NCBI RefSeq assembly: GCF_016405965.1
Contig: NZ_JAEFCD010000028.1
Coordinates: 1-64,000, forward strand
DNA length: 64,000 bases
From: Alteromonas sp. IB21
GTDB taxonomy: Bacteria; Pseudomonadota; Gammaproteobacteria; Enterobacterales; Alteromonadaceae
Direction of reading: 5' to 3'
The notes beneath the pieces are model-generated. The model worked only from the letters and a program-made list of their open reading frames with translations, made no database searches and was not told where the DNA came from. The number at the start of each line of letters is the position of its first letter. The stretch's first letter is position 1. The translations under genes were made by a program, and so were the position numbers. Below, in pieces: positions 60,481 through 64,000 of the stretch.

Positions 60481-61698
60481 ATGATAACCCTACGCCTTAG
60501 TTTGATGATGTTCCTTCAGTTCTTCATTTGGGGAGGCTGGTTTGTAACCTTAGGTACCTATTTGACAAATACCCTGTCTGCTAATGGCGGCCAAATAGGT
60601 TTGGCTTTTTCTACCCAAAGCTGGGGGGCCATTATCGCGCCCTTTATTGTGGGGCTAATTGCTGACCGATTCTTCAATGCAGAAAAGATCCTCGGTTTAT
60701 TGCACATTGTTGGCGCGATGCTTATGTACTGTATGTATCAAGCGAATGATTTTGCCAGCTTCTACCCTTATGTGTTGGCTTACATGATTGCCTATATGCC
60801 AACGCTTGCACTGGTCAACTCGGTGTCCTTCGGACAAATGGTCGACCCGTCAAAAGAGTTCGGAAAAGTTCGTGTGTGGGGCACTATCGGCTGGATTGTG
60901 GCAGGTCTTATGATTAGCTATGTCTTCTCATGGGATTCTGCCCAGTCTATTGCCGATGGTATGCTCAAAAACACCTTCTTATTGTGTAGCATCGCTTCGT
61001 TAATTCTGGGTGTGTTCAGCTTTACGCTGCCTAACACGTCACCTCAATCAAGCGGTAAAGCCGTCACCATACGCGACATTCTTGGGTTAGAAGCATTGGC
61101 ACTGCTTAAAGACAAAAACTTCTTAGTGTTCTTTTTATCTTCCGTGCTTATTTGTATCCCCTTGGCGTTTTACTACCAGAATGCTAACCCTTTTCTTACC
61201 GAAATAGGCGTTGAAAACGCCACGGGCAAAATGACATTAGGCCAAGTATCTGAAGTACTCTTCATGCTTGCGCTGCCGTTATTTTTAAACCGCTTTGGTA
61301 TCAAAGCTACCTTGGTTATCGGTATGGCTGCATGGGTGGTTCGCTATGCGCTGTTCGCATTTGGGAACGCCGACGAAAGCTTATTCATGCTCATTATCGG
61401 CATTGCACTGCACGGTATTTGTTACGACTTCTTCTTTGTATCAGGTCAAATCTATACCAATGCGAAAGCGGGCGAGAACGTAAAAAGTGCGGCGCAAGGG
61501 CTAATTACCCTGGCCACGTACGGCGTAGGTATGCTGGTGGGTTTTGCTGTAGCAGGCGCAATTACCGACACCTACACCTTAGACACGGGTGCGCATAGCT
61601 GGCAGCAAGTATGGCTATTCCCAGCAGTATTTGCTGCGGTAGTGCTGTTGATATTCATCACTCTGTTTAGAGGGGAGAAGGTAAATGCCGATGCATAA
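60481..61698 (+). CDS. MFS transporter, nucleoside:H+ symporter-like
   Basis: A 405-residue transporter with about 12 membrane segments, matching the Nuc_H_symport/NupG-like family (FFIWGGWFVTLGTYL near the N-terminus, with a KVRVWGTIGWI segment near 130). Family members near Gfo/Idh/MocA genes are thought to carry sugars or cyclitols rather than nucleosides. It overlaps the next gene by 14 bases. Confidence 0.84.
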   Translation: MITLRLSLMMFLQFFIWGGWFVTLGTYLTNTLSANGGQIGLAFSTQSWGAIIAPFIVGLIADRFFNAEKILGLLHIVGAMLMYCMYQANDFASFYPYVLAYMIAYMPTLALVNSVSFGQMVDPSKEFGKVRVWGTIGWIVAGLMISYVFSWDSAQSIADGMLKNTFLLCSIASLILGVFSFTLPNTSPQSSGKAVTIRDILGLEALALLKDKNFLVFFLSSVLICIPLAFYYQNANPFLTEIGVENATGKMTLGQVSEVLFMLALPLFLNRFGIKATLVIGMAAWVVRYALFAFGNADESLFMLIIGIALHGICYDFFFVSGQIYTNAKAGENVKSAAQGLITLATYGVGMLVGFAVAGAITDTYTLDTGAHSWQQVWLFPAVFAAVVLLIFITLFRGEKVNADA

Positions 61699-62620
61699 CA
61701 TTACCCGCAGAAAATTACTTCAGAGCATGGCGATGACAGGGGCTGGCATTGCTGGAGCGGGGTTTGCTGCTTCAGGGTTAGCCGCAGCCGAGTCAGCCAC
61801 AGCGAGTGAAAACAATGTTAAAGGTAGCAATACCATGAGTACACCGCTTAAAGGCAATGTGAATCACTCGGTAAGTCGATGGACTTACGGCGATTTGAGT
61901 ATTGAAGCGTTGTGCCAAACCGTAAAAGAGCTGGGCTTTAGTGCGATTGACCTAGTTGGTCCTGAAGATTGGCCCGTGCTAAAGGAATACGGCGTCGACT
62001 CGTCTATGTGTAACGGCGCTGAAATTAGCCTTGAAGATGGCTTTATACACACTGAATTACACGATGAACTAGAAGCGCGTTATATAAAGCATATCGATTT
62101 AGTCGCTGATGCGGGTTATACAAACCTTATTTGCTTTAGCGGTAATGCCAGAGGCATGTCGCCAGAAGAAGGGCTTGAAAATGCGGTTGCAGGGTTAAAG
62201 CGAATCTTACCTCATGCTGAAAAACGCAACGTTGTGATCTTCATGGAGCTATTTAACAGCAAAGTCGATCACCCCGACTACATGGCCGACAACTCTGCAT
62301 GGGGCATAGAGTTGTGCAAACGCCTTGGTTCTAAGCACTTCTCATTACTTTACGATATCTACCATATGCAAATTAATGAAGGCGATATCATTCGAACCAT
62401 TCTCGATAACCATCAGTACTTTGGCCACTATCACACGGCTGGCGTACCGGGGCGTCACGAAATTAATACTTCACAAGAACTCAATTATGAAGCCATTGCG
62501 AGAGCCATTGTTCAGACCGGATTCAAAGGCTATTTAGCACAAGAGTTCATACCTACACCGAAAACCAAAGCCAGCAGAATAGCGTCTCTACAAGAAGCGA
62601 TAGAAATCTGCGATGTGTAA
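61685..62620 (+). CDS. Tat-exported hydroxypyruvate isomerase-like TIM barrel
   Basis: The N-terminus carries a twin-arginine signal (NITRRKLLQSMAMTG followed by an Ala/Gly-rich stretch, cleavage probably near residue 35). The mature 275 residues form a TIM barrel related to hydroxypyruvate isomerase (Hyi), with FMELFNSKVDHP, LLYDIYHMQ and HTAGVPGRHE as metal and substrate segments. A GGGGAG site supports the ATG at 61685. It precedes the GMC oxidoreductase and is the second exported TIM barrel of the cluster. Confidence 0.87.
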   Translation: MPMHNITRRKLLQSMAMTGAGIAGAGFAASGLAAAESATASENNVKGSNTMSTPLKGNVNHSVSRWTYGDLSIEALCQTVKELGFSAIDLVGPEDWPVLKEYGVDSSMCNGAEISLEDGFIHTELHDELEARYIKHIDLVADAGYTNLICFSGNARGMSPEEGLENAVAGLKRILPHAEKRNVVIFMELFNSKVDHPDYMADNSAWGIELCKRLGSKHFSLLYDIYHMQINEGDIIRTILDNHQYFGHYHTAGVPGRHEINTSQELNYEAIARAIVQTGFKGYLAQEFIPTPKTKASRIASLQEAIEICDV

Positions 62621-62664
62621 CGTGCGAACAGGCACAGCGACGAATTATGTATTAAGGACGTGTT

Positions 62665-64000
62665 ATGGCAAATAACGAATATGATGCAATAGTTATTGGG
62701 TCTGGTATCAGTGGCGGTTGGGCTGCGAAAGAGCTTACAGAAAAAGGGCTCAAAGTGCTTATGCTCGAGCGTGGTCAAAACATTGAGCATATTAAGGATT
62801 ATAAAAACGCGCATAAAGAAGACTGGGACTACCCGCATCGAGACTTGCCAACGCAGGCGATGAAAGTTGATTATCCGGTATTGAAGCGTGACTATCCCCT
62901 CAATGAGAAAACCTATGGTATGTGGGCGAATGAAAAAGAAAACCCATACACAGAAGACAAGCGTTTCGATTGGTACAGAGGCTATCACGTAGGCGGGCGT
63001 TCACTTTTGTGGGGCCGTCAAAGCTATCGTTTGAATAAAGAAGATTTTGAGGCTAACGCTAAAGAAGGGATAGCCGTCGATTGGCCAATTCGTTATGAAG
63101 ACTTGGCGCCTTGGTACGACTATGTAGAAAAGTTTGCGGGCATCAGCGGTAATCGAGACGGGTTAGACGTATTGCCAGATGGCATTTACCAGCCACCTAT
63201 GCCAATGAATATTGTTGAAGAAAGTGTAGCGGCACGGGTTCAAAAAGCGTTTGAGGGTGCGCGTCATTTAGTACACGGGCGCACTTCGAATATGACACAA
63301 AGCAAACCCGAAGAAGGGCGTGTTCACTGTCAGTACCGAAACAAATGTTGGTTGGGGTGTCCGTTTGGTGGCTACTTTAGTACGCAAGCGTCTACGCTTC
63401 CGGCTGCTGTAAAAACGGGCAACTTAACCCTTCGACCTTTCTCGATAGTGAAAGAGATCTTGTTCGATAAAGACAAGAGGCGCGCGACTGGCGTTGAAAT
63501 TATCGATGCACAGACGAACGAGACTTATGTATTTAAAAGTAAAATCGTTTTCGTTAATGCGTCTGCTTTGAACTCGGCATGGGTGCTAATGAACTCGGCT
63601 ACTGATGTATGGGACGGTGGCTTGGGTAGCAGCAGTGGCGAGCTGGGCCACAACGTGATGGATCACCATTTTAGAGTAGGTGCGTCGGCAGAGGTTGAAG
63701 GCTTTGACGATAAATATACCTACGGCCGCAGACCAAGCGGTTTCTATGTACCCAGATTCAGGAATTGGGGCGGTGATAAGCGTAACTATTTACGTGGCTT
63801 TGGCTACCAAGGCAGTGCAAGTCGCTCAGGTTGGCGCAAAGATATTGCCGAGTTTGGAATAGGTGCAGGGCTTAAAGATGCCATAACAGAGCCTGGTCCT
63901 TGGACCATTGGCATGACGGCGTTCGGTGAAATACTTCCTTATCACGAAAACAAAGTGTACCTGAACAAAAAAGTTACCGACAAATGGGGCTTACCAGTGC
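62665..64000 (+). CDS. GMC-family oxidoreductase (partial, runs off the window)
   Basis: An ATG at 62665 with AAGGACG upstream opens a frame that stays open to the end of the window (445 codons). The FAD-binding motif IVIGSGISGGWAAKEL is at the start, the GMC signature follows around RGYHVGGRSLLWGRQSYR, and a Cys-containing segment (QYRNKCWLGCPFGG) lies near residue 230. Such proteins are the catalytic subunits of periplasmic or membrane sugar dehydrogenases, including glucoside 3-dehydrogenases, and usually have a small gluconate-2-dehydrogenase subunit-3-like partner next to them, which would lie beyond the window. It carries no visible Tat signal of its own. Confidence 0.85.
   Translation, partial: MANNEYDAIVIGSGISGGWAAKELTEKGLKVLMLERGQNIEHIKDYKNAHKEDWDYPHRDLPTQAMKVDYPVLKRDYPLNEKTYGMWANEKENPYTEDKRFDWYRGYHVGGRSLLWGRQSYRLNKEDFEANAKEGIAVDWPIRYEDLAPWYDYVEKFAGISGNRDGLDVLPDGIYQPPMPMNIVEESVAARVQKAFEGARHLVHGRTSNMTQSKPEEGRVHCQYRNKCWLGCPFGGYFSTQASTLPAAVKTGNLTLRPFSIVKEILFDKDKRRATGVEIIDAQTNETYVFKSKIVFVNASALNSAWVLMNSATDVWDGGLGSSSGELGHNVMDHHFRVGASAEVEGFDDKYTYGRRPSGFYVPRFRNWGGDKRNYLRGFGYQGSASRSGWRKDIAEFGIGAGLKDAITEPGPWTIGMTAFGEILPYHENKVYLNKKVTDKWGLPV

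Noticed and set aside
62530..62988. 152-residue minus-strand frame over the start of the GMC oxidoreductase gene
   Set aside because: The plus strand here has a clear ribosome site, FAD-binding motif and GMC signature; the antisense frame shows no domain.

Overview
The window reads as a chromosomal segment of a marine gammaproteobacterium, most likely Alteromonas or a close relative. This rests on the conserved mreC-mreD-maf-rng-yhdP-tldD block, an ArcA very close to the enterobacterial protein, a TonB receptor/LacI/MFS/trehalase locus, and a Tat-exported TIM-barrel/GMC oxidoreductase cluster. The species assignment is inference. Genes are densely packed, and no transposase, integrase, CRISPR array or rRNA was seen.

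Layout. 1-11.8 kb: cell-shape genes mreC and mreD, then maf, rng, yhdP, a nitrilase-family amidase and tldD read as one overlapping run; darP is divergent, and pmbA, the partner of tldD, follows. 11.9-16 kb: an AraC-type regulator divergent from lacZ. 16.1-24.5 kb: arcA with a membrane histidine kinase directly upstream, glgA, rsmC, trmB, an alpha/beta hydrolase, mutY and yggX. 24.6-25.05 kb: tRNA-Phe followed by roughly 120-bp tandem repeats, each carrying a copy of the tRNA 3' end plus a terminator. 25.4-27.2 kb: a decayed stretch in which a CadC-like regulator and an oppositely oriented penicillin-acylase-type gene are both cut off at a common junction.

27.2-40.3 kb: a chemotaxis locus with a 5'-truncated cheB paralogue, a membrane MCP-like protein, cheY, cheA, cheW, two soluble multi-PAS chemoreceptors with a C-terminal EWESF tail, cheR, cheD and a complete cheB. 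Order and content match the Che2 (F7-type) cluster of Pseudomonas aeruginosa. 41-47.6 kb: a trehalose-use locus with TonB receptor, LacI regulator, MFS transporter and cytoplasmic trehalase, with near-identical palindromic operators in front of the receptor and the transporter.

47.7-55.7 kb: a TPR protein with a degenerate GGDEF domain, an EamA exporter, a HAD phosphatase, an undescribed 52-residue ORF, a 1294-residue hybrid two-component protein whose phospho-acceptor His is replaced by Gln, and a DUF3392-like membrane protein. 55.8-64 kb: a LacI-controlled sugar oxidation/isomerisation cluster made of two Tat-exported TIM barrels, a Gfo/Idh/MocA oxidoreductase, a third TIM barrel, an MFS symporter and a GMC oxidoreductase that runs off the end.

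No single stretch is an obviously new defence or mobile system. The most unusual signals are the tRNA-Phe 3'-end tandem repeats, the His-to-Gln hybrid sensor with its divergent small ORF, the repeated EGFGF motif in CheA, and the deletion scar joining two truncated convergent genes.
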